Position numbers and translations under genes: made by a program. Below are positions 45,207 through 56,640 of a stretch of DNA of 64,000 nt, piece after piece. The notes below the pieces were generated by a model, which saw only the letters and a program-made list of their open reading frames with translations, had not been told where the DNA came from and made no database searches. This DNA is from Dipteris shenzhenensis (taxonomy: Eukaryota > Polypodiophyta > Polypodiopsida > Gleicheniales), in assembly GCA_047967505.1 (NCBI GenBank), contig CM106539.1; one strand, 5' to 3'. Within the stretch, counting starts at the first letter, position 1. Each line of letters begins with the position of its first letter.

Positions 45207-45392
45207 CTGGGATATGGTAGCATGCCATTCTCTGTACTTTGAGATGTGATTGAGTGTAATTCTATGTGCATGATACATGTTTCCTTGACATTGATCACAC
45301 ATACATTTGATTTTTTGCTCCAACCACGTTTCTTGATGGTCGATACGGAGGGATTCATCCGCACTGGAGGTACTTGTTGAAGATGAAGACAT
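45207..45392 (-). pseudogene. CACTA-like transposase N-terminal exon
   Basis: From ATG 45392 the frame runs 62 codons to a strong donor, CAG|GTAAGT (45207|45206). The protein is Ser-rich at first, then KIKCMCDQCQG and RITLNHISKYREW, matching the C-x-C-x2-C ... H-[IL] ... W pattern of the transposase-associated domain of CACTA elements. The next exon lies at 42327 leftwards. Removing the inserted LTR element leaves an intron of about 84 bp. Confidence 0.5.
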
Positions 45393-45735
45393 CCTATAGA
45401 TAAACAACCCAAAAAATGTGTTCTTCCTTGAGTATTTAATGAGAAAACTCTGTAGCGCATCTAAAAGAGCGTCTATAAGCGTGTATGTACTGTGGAATGC
45501 ATCTATAGGCACGTCTAAAACACAGTGTAGACGTACTCATAGATGTGCGGATTGGTTTTTAACACTAGTTTGGTAGAAGGACATAAAAATGTCCTAGGAC
45601 ACTTTTATGTCATGTCAATTTAGCAACTTCCTAGAATTATTCAAAAGCATCAATAAGGTATTTTGGGGTTTTGATTATTTTCCATAATAGCTTATATTCT
45701 GAAAAAACTTGGAATTAATATGGATTAGAACGTGC

Positions 45736-46620
45736 ACCTATTACTTTGAGTTCTACCTAAAGTTTTAAGGTCAACCTAACATCGACATTTCAAGCTTTTT
45801 TCTCAAGTTTTAAATAAAACGGCCATACTTCTTACTTAGAATGAGTTTTCTTAGAGTTTGTAAGTCCTAGAGTATAAGGATAACTATAACACATGTTTAT
45901 ATTTCCTCGGAGCTAGATAATTATATTCATTATGATCTATGGCCTTAAATGTAATTTTAGTGAATGCTGATGGCAAGGGAAAATTCGATCTTTTGACACG
46001 TCTAACAAGTTCCAAACTCAACCATACTTATTACATGTCTTTAATAGGATATTATGGAGTAGCATGAGTTTTTAGGGGACCTAATGTCATGTAGAACACC
46101 AAATTCAAATTGTATATTGATCGTTCCTTGTGCTATAATTCATGCTAAATTCAAGATCATAGAAGGGTTAAAGGATATCATAAGAACCTTAATATTCTTA
46201 AAATTATACTTATAGAGTGCCTCTAATCATGAAAGTGATACTAATTAAAAAAATTTATATGCAGAACACTTATATACATGATAATTCAAAACTCTCAAAG
46301 TGAGATTTAATGCGAAACCCGTTTTGGTAGTTGATATTAGGAGCACTTAATATCTTTTAGTTTTAGCCTTTATTGTGAGATGCAGTAACTTTACCTTATG
46401 ATAAAATATTGTTATAGTTAATATATGACACTTTTTGGCTATCATGTGTAGTATAAAAAGATGTTTATTTATGAAATTTGACTTATAATGCAATTTGCTA
46501 GGCTGACCACTCTTGTTAATTGATAAATTAACCTTGCCAAAATGTCTTTTAAACAAAGTTTTGTCATTCTTAGCCTTAGGCATTTGATATACTTACAAAA
46601 CTTTGTAAAAAACGCTAGCC
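45736..46620 (+). repeat. dispersed repeat family R1, uninterrupted copy
   Basis: The ends match 6858-7130 and 8650-9010 in the same order and orientation. The ~285 bp between them (46000-46285) has no counterpart in the other copy, where a different 1.5 kb lies. No coding content was recognised; the family could be a non-autonomous LTR or MITE-like element. Confidence 0.7.
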
Positions 46621-46861
46621 TGTTTCCATTATAACTTTCACTAGAAATTTGAGAATGTAGTCATGTTTGTTGTCAAAACTATTGAAAAAGGGACAATGAG
46701 TTCATTTATGACTTCAAATGTGCAAAATACTATAAAAAATGAAATTTCCTTCCCTCACATTCTCTTCCCTATGCACTATACCTCTACTCTTGTTTTGTAG
46801 GCCATAGTTGTGTGCAAGTGAATATATGTAGTGCTCTAAAAATACCCATTTTTGAGTGTAC

Positions 46862-49303
46862 TAGGTGACCTATTTGGAAAAAAAGTCCAAAATTTTTGAA
46901 TATATTGTTACACCAAAGAAAGGAAATAAGTGGTGGGTTTGTGTGGATCCTGCCAAGGTTCAAGCAATCGTGTCATTCCCAAATCCTGATAGTGTGACTG
47001 GTGTTCACATAATTCTAGGAAAGAGCAAGTATTATCAATGCTTTTGTGATGATTTCACAAAGATAGTGCATCCCATGAACTTGATGACAAGAAAAGGAGT
47101 TTCTTTCCAATGAGATGTGGAGCAACAAGAGTCTTTTCAGCAACTTAAGGAGGCCATGAGTGAAGTCCCAATATTGATGCCCTCTGATCGGCGATCTCAA
47201 GACTTTTATGTAAATCCAAGTGTATCTTTGCATTCACTTGGTGCTATATTGCTACAAAAAGAAGAGGCAGGTAGAATGCAACCCATCTATTATGCTAGTT
47301 GTCGATAGCTTTCAGAGGTGGAAATAAGGTATGAAGAAATGGAGCATTAAGATCTCTCTTTGGTGTTTTCAGTCAAAAAGTTTTGCTCCTATTTATTACC
47401 TCTACCATTTTTCTTCCTTACCTCTCAATTTGTATTAGAATACCTAGTTTGCAAGCCTAATCTTGGGGGGAGATGTGCAAAATGTTTGTCAAAGCTTCAA
47501 GAGTTATCTTTCTCTTTTGTCATTGAATATACCACTACGTGCACTATGGCAGATTTGCTCACAGGATGGGAGGATCTAGGAGAAGAAAAGAAATGTAAGG
47601 AGAACATTAAAGATGAAAGGGAGACACCACCAGCAGCTTTTGTTTTGTATTTTGATGGGGCTTTTAGTCCTTCATGCCAACAAGGAGCCGGGGTGATGGT
47701 CTTGATGAATTTTGAAGGTCAAGAGATATGGGCAAGAGGGCAAGATATTCCAAGAATCACAACTAATAATGCAGCTGAGTATAATGCTTCGATTCTTGGT
47801 TTGGAGGGTTGTCTTCAAAGTTAAGTTAAAGAATTAGAAGTAAGATGAGATTCTCAACTTATTATAAAGAAAATGCAAGGGCATTACAAGATAAGAAGTC
47901 CTCATTTAAAGGGGCTTAATCAGAAGGCTATGGTACTATGTAGTTAGTTTGATTTTTGCAAGTTTGTTCATATAAACATAAAATAAAATCAAAGGGCAAA
48001 TGAGTTAGCTACTCAAGCCATTGTAGTACAACACGGAGGGGTGGTTTCTCTGGTAGACACTAGATGGCTAGAACTACAAGATGTTCAAAAAAATGTGGAA
48101 GAAGGCTATTGTTAATGACACTCTTTATAAATTGGAAAAAGATAAGATTCTCCATCAGGTGGTCCATCCCATGGAGACTAGGAGAATCCTAGAAATGTGT
48201 CATGAATGCTCCAGTCATTTTGCTTCAATGAGCACAGCTAGGAGACTTCTTAATGCATGTTACTTTTGGCCACGCCTCCATAAGGATGTATATGAATGGC
48301 TTCGAAGTTGTACAGTATGCCAAAAGTTTGGAAGAAGATAGTTGATTCTTGGGCCCTTGAAGCCTATTCCAGCATATGGACCTTTTGAGAGGTGGGGGTT
48401 GGACTTTGTGGGACCACTCCCTCGCTCATCTCAGGGCAAGAATTATTTATTGGTGGCCATAGATTATGCGACTCAGTGGGCAAAGGCCAAGGTCATAGTC
48501 AATAGCAAGGCAAGCATAGTTGCAAAATTTCTCTTTGATAGAAAATTTTCACACTTTGGTTGTCCTTTGGAAATTCTCACTGATGGAGGAACCTCTTTTA
48601 GAAATGAACTAATTGAAGATGTGGTACATAAGCTCAAGATAAATCATAGCATGTCCACGCCATACTATCCCCAATCTAATGGCTTGGCTTAGAAAACAAA
48701 TGGATTGTTGTGCAATTCAATAGGAAAGCTTGTAGACACCAAGAAAAGGCATTGGGATAGGCACTTGACATAAGTTTTTTGGGCTTATAAAACCACACAC
48801 AAGTTGGCTATTGGGTTTACACCATTCTAACTAGTGTATGGGATAGAAGCCATTTTGCCCATTGAATTGGAGATACATAGTCTTCGCATTGTTGTTGCAA
48901 GAATAGGATAGGAAGATGCCTATGCTCAATGCTTGGTACAGCTAGAAGCCTTGGATTAATGAAGATTACAGGCCTTACAAAACTTGGAAGCTTCTCAAAA
49001 AAGGCGCAAGGCCCATTTTGATACCAAATTACACAAGAAGAAGGATATTGCAGAAGGAGATTTGGTCACGAGATTTGATAGCCGTTTGGACAAGCGGCTG
49101 GACAAAAAGTTTATCAACCAATGGGAGGGACCATATTGAGTCAAGAAGAAGTTCACTAAAGGAACCTATCAGCTTGAGGATGTTGATGGCATGGTGATAC
49201 CTGGACACACCAATGAGTATCACCTTAAATTCTTCTATGCTTGACCACTTTGAGGGCCAGCAGCCCTCTCTGTTACTAGAGAGGATCCACGGGGGGGGGA
49301 AGA
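46862..49303 (+). pseudogene. 5'-truncated Ty3/Gypsy pol with two RNase H domains and integrase
   Basis: Begins inside the RT thumb (AKVQAIVSFPNP...YYQCFCDDFTK), followed by the usual RNase H (PILMPSDRRSQDFYVNPSVSLHSLGAIL; YYASCR; EIRYEEMEH). A second, archaeal-type RNase H follows at about 47635-47820: FVLYFDGAFSPSCQQGAGVM and NNAAEYNASILGLEGC. Integrase shows a His-Cys zinc region (HECSSHF..., CTVC near 48320), WGLDFVGPLP near 48390, LTDGGTSF near 48575 and YYPQSNGLA near 48665-48690. Two RNase H domains are a mark of the Tat-like branch of plant Gypsy elements. Many stops are present, including TAG where the integrase catalytic Glu (NGxAE) should be. Gag, protease and the RT core are absent. 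Confidence 0.92.
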
Positions 49304-49500
49304 TGTGGCACCAAAAATTGATATATTTTATTTGGGATTGGTATTGTTTTTCTCTAATAAGAGTTTGAGTATCAAGTGATAGCCTAGCGGCTCTCACTTA
49401 TTTCTATTTTCTAAGATATTGTATGGGATTGAGAGGATGAGTGGAATGGATCATTGTAAATACCATGTCTATGAATGATAAATACCTTGGTATGGGGTGA
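49304..49500 (+). mobile_element. 3' LTR start of the Gypsy element (incomplete)
   Basis: A strong polypurine tract (G-run plus GAAGA at 49291-49303) is followed by TGTGGCACC, the expected start of a 3' LTR. Where this LTR ends is unclear; an A/T-rich stretch with AATAAATACC near 49465 could be its polyadenylation region. No 5' partner exists in the window. Confidence 0.6.
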
Positions 49501-50440
49501 GAGTTATTTGTGTATGGGATGAAACTGCACCAGCAATAACAGATAGACCAACACCACCACTCAAACCATCACCACTTACAAGAAAAGAAGCACCGCTAGA
49601 ACAATCAGATGCAACTTCAGCCAAAGAACCTGAAGATCCACCAACACCAGACACTGGTCATAAGAAGAACCACCAATTGCCGTCAGCTTCGAAACATCAC
49701 AAGCAACACTAGCATTACCACCAGCTAAGACTAATGGAACCGCCACAACCAATAGCCAACAAACTGCTAGCACGGATCTGATTACTAGTACCAACCCCCA
49801 CAAAAACTCCATCCACAACGTGTGCGTACTCAGCCATACACAAGCCCGAAGTTGCAACATCCTCGGTAGCATTATATTTTTTGAATGAAGAAATGCACCT
49901 ATGCCCTAAAATTTTTGTTGCCACCATCGTAGGAACACCAACAAACACTAATCTACTGAAAGCACTCAACTGCAAAGATTTATTATTAAACCTTCCTTTA
50001 TTTCCGCCACCGACAATGTCCAGCATGCAAGCCACCAAACCCTTAACTGTCTTAACACCAACTCAGTTTCGATTAAACCAAACCTATAAAAAAACCAATC
50101 ACACAAAAACATTAGACTGTAGCAATCACGATATCGAAGGTATAGAAATATAGTATTATAATATCTTGACGAAATTATTTTTTAAAGTTTCAAAGCATTG
50201 GTGAATTCTATATTTTTCTAGAATTTTGGTTTCAAATTTTGGGAAAATATTATTGACCATTAAAAAAAACTTTTTATTTTCATAAATATACTGAAAACTA
50301 ATAATACTAAAAGCTACCTCTTTTTCCCATTTCAAAATCCAAAAGACATGAAATAGCTAACATTTAACATACTATAAAATTATGCAAAGCATAAAATTAT
50401 TCAAGTATAATGAATATCCTTCAATCCATTGAAAAGAAAA
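49501..50440. other. unassigned sequence with weak coding-like bias
   Basis: Frames on both strands between 49470 and 50153 are unusually long for this region (plus: Pro/Thr/Ser-rich, 71 and 90 codons; minus: 61-107 codons, one with GHRCISSFKKYN and VGVPTMVATKILG). No family was recognised and no consistent single gene could be built. 50160-50440 is AT-rich. Confidence 0.3.
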
Positions 50441-50444
50441 TTCT

Positions 50445-51410
50445 TCAAGCTACCTCTCTCTTTGAAAGAGTCCACGAACGTGACCTTAGAAGTGGTCCCA
50501 TCATGCCAAGAACCAATCCCTTGGCCAAGCACTGAATGGGGATTAAGAGAAGGGATAGAGATCTATCTTTACTACTACCATGTGCACATTTGAACCTCAT
50601 GTGAATGGTTATCGTAAAGTCTATCTCTAACACTTTATTTCAATGCAATGCATAAGAGAGGGGTTGTGACTATGTGAATGCAAAGAGTGAACTTAAAATC
50701 AAATTGAGCTTAGTTTTTAGCTTTATTTCATGTAATGCATATGAGAGGTGTTGTAACTATGTGAATGCTAGAGTGGACTTTAAATCAAATAGGCATGCTT
50801 CCTATGTAGGAAATAAAAAGCCGTTATCTCTCTCTTTGAAAGAGTCCAAGAACCTAACCTTAGATTGGTCCCATCTAGTCCCATCGCCTTGGGAGCATTC
50901 AACTCAAAGCAATGCATTAGACTCCCATTCACAAAGTCGACAAGCACATGACATGAGTTTAGGCATCACCTAATAGCATCCTCTTCGTGTCCTCCATAAC
51001 CTTGGCCTTCAAATTATGCAATCTTTTTTAGCTCTTTGTTGTGGCCTCCATCTCTCTCTTGTGCATACTATTTATCTACTCTAGCAATAATTGATGTTAA
51101 ATCATTTGGTTAACTAGCTTATGTTGTGCCTTTAGCATGCTTGCACTTTAGAGCTAGCATAACATTCTGTCTCATAGTAAAACTATGTGCAAGTTTGCAA
51201 ATCGCATACAATATATGAATATACAAAATCCATGTCTTAGTGCAACTTGTGATGTACAACATATAGTGCATGATACAGAGTACATGCAAAAATAGAAAAA
51301 ACAAAGGCCATGTCTCCCTTCACGAGAGTCCAAAACATGAGCTCAAGAGTAGTCCCATCTAGCCCCATTTCCTTGTGGGCATAGGGACTAGGAACCATTC
51401 CCTTGACTAG
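50445..51410 (+). repeat. three diverged direct repeat units
   Basis: Units starting at about 50452, 50826 and 51308 share CTCTCTTTGAAAGAGTCCA (third: CCCTTCACGAGAGTCCA), a CTTAGA..GGTCCCATC block and a CCTTGG/CCTTGTGGG block. Between the first two, GCAATGCATAAGAGAGG...GTGAATGC and GTAATGCATATGAGAGG...GTGAATGC form a second, interleaved pair at 50644 and 50731. The region is non-coding. Confidence 0.65.
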
Positions 51411-54400
51411 TCCTTGGGTGGGGCACATGGACAGCTTTCAAATATCTCATAGATGTCATGGCTAGAAGAAAATTACAACAATGCAAGGTTGAAGGCCTTA
51501 TATGCAAGGATTGAAGATCCCTAGTATGTTTGAGGAAGCACAAGAAATTATGAAGCTTGAATATAGCATTTATGATGAAGATGATTCTCTCTCTCTCTCT
51601 CTCTCTGTTGCTCGTATTTGCTCCAAAATGACCACACAGACCTACATATGCACCTTGGATGCTATCGCCATGTTCCAAGCATCTTGATCTCCTCCAAACT
51701 GCTTTGACCATTGCCCCATGTCTACTTTGTATAGGATCTCTCCACCAAGAGCTCTAAATATGTCCATGTATTCTTATAATTATACTACGGTCTACCCACA
51801 TGGCAACCTACATGCTGCCCATGTGGCAACCCATTTTCTTGTGTTTTCTTTATTTGTATGTTGCCCACATGAAAAGCAATGTGTTTTCTTTATTTGTATG
51901 CTGCCCACATGACAACCAATGTGTTGTCTATGTGGCAACCGTATGTTCCACCTCAGATCAACCCTTGTGGCATCCTAAATCAATGCTAACATGTCATGTA
52001 ACATACACAAGTGCACCTCCCCTTTGCTTTGAGGGCTCACAAATGGGGAGGTCACCACATACACTCCAAAAACACCTACTACAAGCCAACTTGGAAGCCT
52101 AAGCAGTTATCTAATAGACTAGGTCAACCAGCCAATGAGACCTCGAGGACTAGATTTGGAGGGAGGGGAAAGACTAGCTTCTCTCCTATAATATGACCCC
52201 GTTGGGGCATTGCTATACTTTTAAAGATGCCACTGAGATCACGTAGTTGAGTAGGGTATAAGGTAGATTTGAAAGGTATCTTCAAGCTTTAAACTAAGTT
52301 ATTTTAGTAGCAAGTTTGTTGCATGTATGAGTACATGTGTGAGGTACTATTTCATGAGATTGATAGTTCTTTGTCTTAGATATAAGTGTTCTTGTGAGTG
52401 ACATGTTCATACAAGTTAGACTTACTTAGGACTCTCCTTTGGTTCAAAGTCCTTCATTTGGTTTGCATTTGTTCCACTCCATAGGGTAGATAATCAATTA
52501 GGAATTATTGCATTCTAGCATGCTATCAAGCTCAAGAGTGGTACATGCCTGATTTTCTAAGAGATGAATCTAGAAACATGTCCAAACTCACATCTAAAAC
52601 AACCACGCTATCACCTACAATATTGAAAACCATAAAGTCTTTTGAAGCCTAGCACGAATGAGCTACTCTAACATCTCAACACCTAAAACTGAGTTCAACT
52701 CTAAGAGAAGGTAGTAATAATAAGAGATTCCACGAAAATGCAATTGCCATAAAAGGAGAAACCTGTGGGCAATCAACAACAAGAGTTGAGAGAAGCCAAT
52801 AGAGAGGATTATGTAGAGGATCGAGAAGCCTACAGAGGATGAGTAGAATCTTGGACAGATCGAACATCTTTATAGAAGATGGAGGAGCTTTGGAGAAGAT
52901 AGAGTGGCCTTATGGATTTCTTCACAACATAGAGACAAGATATTAACAACAACTATTGCGACATTCCTTGAGCTCTTGCTACTCTTGCCGATTTTGCAAC
53001 CCAAAAGAACACACAAACCACCAAGCAATTCACCACCTTCCAAAGTCATTATAACTTGAAAAGAAGGAGAAGGAGCTCTTATAACGACATTGAAAGTCAA
53101 GTATTATGATCAAATGTCAAAATGTAGACTTACTTATCGAACCACACTTATAACCAAGTGATACGACCTAGTGCAGAAAGACAAGCACCATACACACATG
53201 TATGGTCCAAAAAATGACTCATATTATATGACGAATCAAATGATCAGCATATTATGCCAAAAGACCAAATACGGCACTATGTGGATGTCTAATAGCCATC
53301 TATTATCAAGGAACAAAAAGTTGAGATATTGACATGTTATGTAGAAATATGAGACCATGTCAAACATAACTAAAGAAAAAAAGCAAAAAAGAAACATAAT
53401 CAACTAATCGATAGCAATGTTGAGGGCAAGAATGTGCCGCAAGGTGAAAGATTAAGGAGAGAAAGAAAAGCTATTCTATTTTCACCTTTATTATAATTTT
53501 GTTTTGGGCTACCAACCAATCACCACGCTCATAAAGAGTCTCTCCTCAATGGTCTACACAAACATAGAACTAATCAATTAAAAGAAATTATCTTGGAAAA
53601 CATGTCAAGCACTTCGTGGTTTGTAGGTCCTACATCCCTTAATCAATGATTGTGTCTTTGATTCGTAGGTCATGACTACCTTCATCTACAATGTGTTTGG
53701 AAAACATATTTTTTTCTTTCCAAACATGCTTCTAAGAAATTGTTTATACTTTGAGAGAGAATTAAGCTACAAAGTGCAAGAGTACATGAACAAAGATTGT
53801 GATGCATCACACAATCTGCCCGAAGAAATCACTCTTGAAGGCTGAATTCATCCTCTTCTTTGAGTGTTCAAAGCTATATCCTCTCTACAATAATTATTCC
53901 TTGGAGTGGTTACTTGATTTCATTAAAGATCTAGCCTTTTCACATAATCTACTCTACACACACTATTGAAAACCGATATGAAATCTACATCAAGAGAAAA
54001 ACTCATCTACATACTTTTGCCAAATACTTACATTGTTTTACTTCTGAATCTTTCAATTCATTTTCTAAGTATGACCTATAAAGTCTCTAGGAAAAGAACT
54101 AATAACATCCCCTTACCCCCAATTCCTAGAATGTTTATTTCTTCATACAAGTGACTATGGTCTAGGGGTAAAAGGAATCCATAATAATCAAGTAGAAAAA
54201 TATGACACCAACTCACTCGTTTAGGAATGAGAACACACAATCTTTTCAAAAATCTTTTCAAACATGAAATCAATGTCTTGATACTTTGACTTGTGGAAGT
54301 GATCGCATGATAAAAAGTATCTTTCAATGTTTCCAATTAGTAGGTAGAGTGCTCTAACCCCACTCTAATTGGCACATTGTCACAGCTCCTCGCTATTTTG

Positions 54401-55384
54401 ATAGCTCGATTTTGGTCCTGGGATAGCCGCCTACTAAGACTGTAAATATTAGCAAAGAGGTATGACACACAATCATTTCTCCCATGTTCAAAAGACAAAT
54501 TATGTTCTTATGATCCTAACATAAAAATATGTTGTGAGACTTCATCTTGTCATTGAAAACAATGCTTCTAATTTTAAAGTATTGTGTGTTGATGAAAATC
54601 ATGATTTTAGTTTCAAAAATTAAGGATAATACAGAAAACTACAGTGACAAAGTGGTCTAGATGTTTCTTCAGTATGTTAGGGAAAACACCTCAGGACTTT
54701 ATAGTTCCCGTACATACTTATGAAAGGAGTCCCACAATAACATATTGTATAGGACTGATTCAAAAGGCCTTCAGTAAGTGTAAAGGAAATGATGAGCTGG
54801 TCAATCACTCTTTAGCATTGAAGACTTCTAGTTCATAATTTTATGACCATAGCCTCAATGTCAATGTTACACATTGGAGGGGCACTCTGACCAATCACTA
54901 TGCGCCTTGGTTTCCTCTCCTTAAGTGTCAGGTATGAGGCTAGGTATTTTAACCCTAAAAGCATGTTTATCATGTATAATCTCTTGCCTTTGGATGGGAT
55001 GTCTTGGAGACACGAAGCTGAGGATAATTGATAAGAAGGCATATAATTGTGTGGTGTATGGAAGGCTCAAGTGTGGTCCCACATGTAAAAGCACAAGGAA
55101 AGAGGAGACATGTGCACTAATACAGCAACAATGAGAGCCGTGAAGCTATGAGGGAAATTCCTGAGGGAGGCATTTCCCAGACGAGAGGCCACAACCTGGT
55201 TTTCAACCAGTTCCCACAGCTAGGAAATGCCAACCCCAGGCCTTTCTTGAGTGTCAAGGGCACGAGGGAGGTGGTTAACTGGTAGCGCCAGCTGGTGACC
55301 TACACCTGGCAGTTTGCTATTGATTTTGGCGGATGTTTCAATTTGAATGTGGGCGACTCTATTAGTCATGGGTGGTGGTTGACC
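51411..55384. other. long region without recognised genes
   Basis: About 4 kb. It includes a CT microsatellite at 51584-51606, tandem copies of a TTGCCCACATGAAAAG-like word at 51855-51915 and a diverged copy of the 140-bp dispersed repeat at 52552-52678. Short frames are unsupported. Confidence 0.45.
52552..52678 (+). repeat. dispersed ~140-bp repeat, copy E (diverged)
   Basis: Matches 3432-3570 with many changes: GATGAATCTAGAAACATGTCCAAACTC at the start, TTGAAAACCATAAA(G/C)TC in the middle and GAGCTACTCTAACATCTC at the end, corresponding to CTAGCTACTATGACATCC. Confidence 0.6.
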
Positions 55385-55615
55385 GCATTGATAGGTGGGC
55401 GTGGAGTGTGGGTACATGGTGCACATTCATAAGTGGGCACGAAGTGTGGAATACATTGTGCACATTGATAGGTGTGGTACATGGCATGCATTCATAGGTG
55501 GGTGCAGAGTGTGGGGTACATGGTGGGCATGGAGTGGTTCTATGGTTGTCTGGCAATGTGGTGTACATGGTAGGTGCGGAGTGGTTGTTGAATGGTGTAG
55601 TGCCACGTGGTTGTT
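55385..55615 (+). repeat. imperfect minisatellite, ~35-50-bp units
   Basis: Four to six units repeat GGTGGGCGTGGAGTGTGG / GTGGGCACGAAGTGTGG / GTGGGTGCAGAGTGTGG, each followed by GTACATGGTG-like and CATTCATAG/CATTGATAG words. Frames in this tract on both strands are repeat artefacts. Confidence 0.8.
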
Positions 55616-56640
55616 TGGCCAATTGTAGGTGAGTTTGTTGCATGTGGTTGATGTGGGGGTTTTGTTATAGTCGATTGTCATTTGTCTATTTTCGTATTTG
55701 AGCTCGTTTGATAGCCATCATGCATCGACGGAACGTCAATGCTGGCTGTTTACATGATTTTCATCATGGATTTTGGTGCTACTAGAGGATCCATCTTTCT
55801 CGTCAAGGTTTTTTGATTCGGATGAGGTGTTTGGTGGTCATGTGGATTCTCGAGATCAAGACTTTGGGGATGGTGATCTTGTTGTCTGTTTGGATGGAGG
55901 TGGCGATGGTGGTCGTGAGGCTATTTTTCCTTCTACAGATGTTTCATACAAGTCTATTGGTGATTTCCACGATCAGGGAGGTTTGTATTGCATTATGTGT
56001 CGACTTTTTAATTAGTTGTTATTATTTTTGTTGTACTATTGAGTGCCACATTGTCATGATGGATCTCCTTTAGCCATGGGCTATTGTTCTTACTATATGT
56101 AGTCATACGGATCTAGTGGGGATAAGAACCAATATTACTTTTAAGCCTAGACTATGGGATCACTTCAGCTATCGAGTGCCACATTGTCATGATGGATCTC
56201 CTTGGATAGTGCATTATGATTAGACAAGGAGATAGAGATGGTAAAGAAGATGGCTTTATGTTCTAATCTTATAGTGACATACAATGTTGGATGCCTATTG
56301 AAATTGGGGTAATGTTGAACTTGGAAGGCTGGCCTTTGAGCATATAGTGAAAATTGGATGGTAAGGATGCAATGAAAATTTGAGCATGCACATCTCATCT
56401 TATTTCTTCTAGGAAAAAAATGTTTCATTTTGTTATCATTTTGAATTTGGAAGTATCTTCATTGTGTTTGACTCTCTATGCTTGCCATTTCTATGCTTCC
56501 CTGTGTAGCCTAGCTACTCACATCATGGAGTCTTATGGTATGAGGCCCTATGTGCTCTCTCATTTATCAATCACAATTTCACCATTTATCTTCTACATTT
56601 TCCCTAATTTAAAATTAACTTTGAACCAATTGTTTTAAAC
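55616..56640. other. unassigned sequence with a 132-bp-period duplication
   Basis: The string GAGTGCCACATTGTCATGATGGATCTCCTT occurs at 56041 and again at about 56174. An 80-codon Asp/Gly-rich frame at 55773-56015 (contains DSDEVFGGHVDSRDQDFGDGD) is unrecognised. The rest is without recognised features. Confidence 0.4.

Noticed and set aside
49469-50038. Two adjacent minus-strand frames (61-107 codons) with Gly/Ser/Val-rich sequence as a possible gene
   Set aside because: No family was recognised, plus-strand frames of equal length cover the same bases and no plausible start or splice sites link them.
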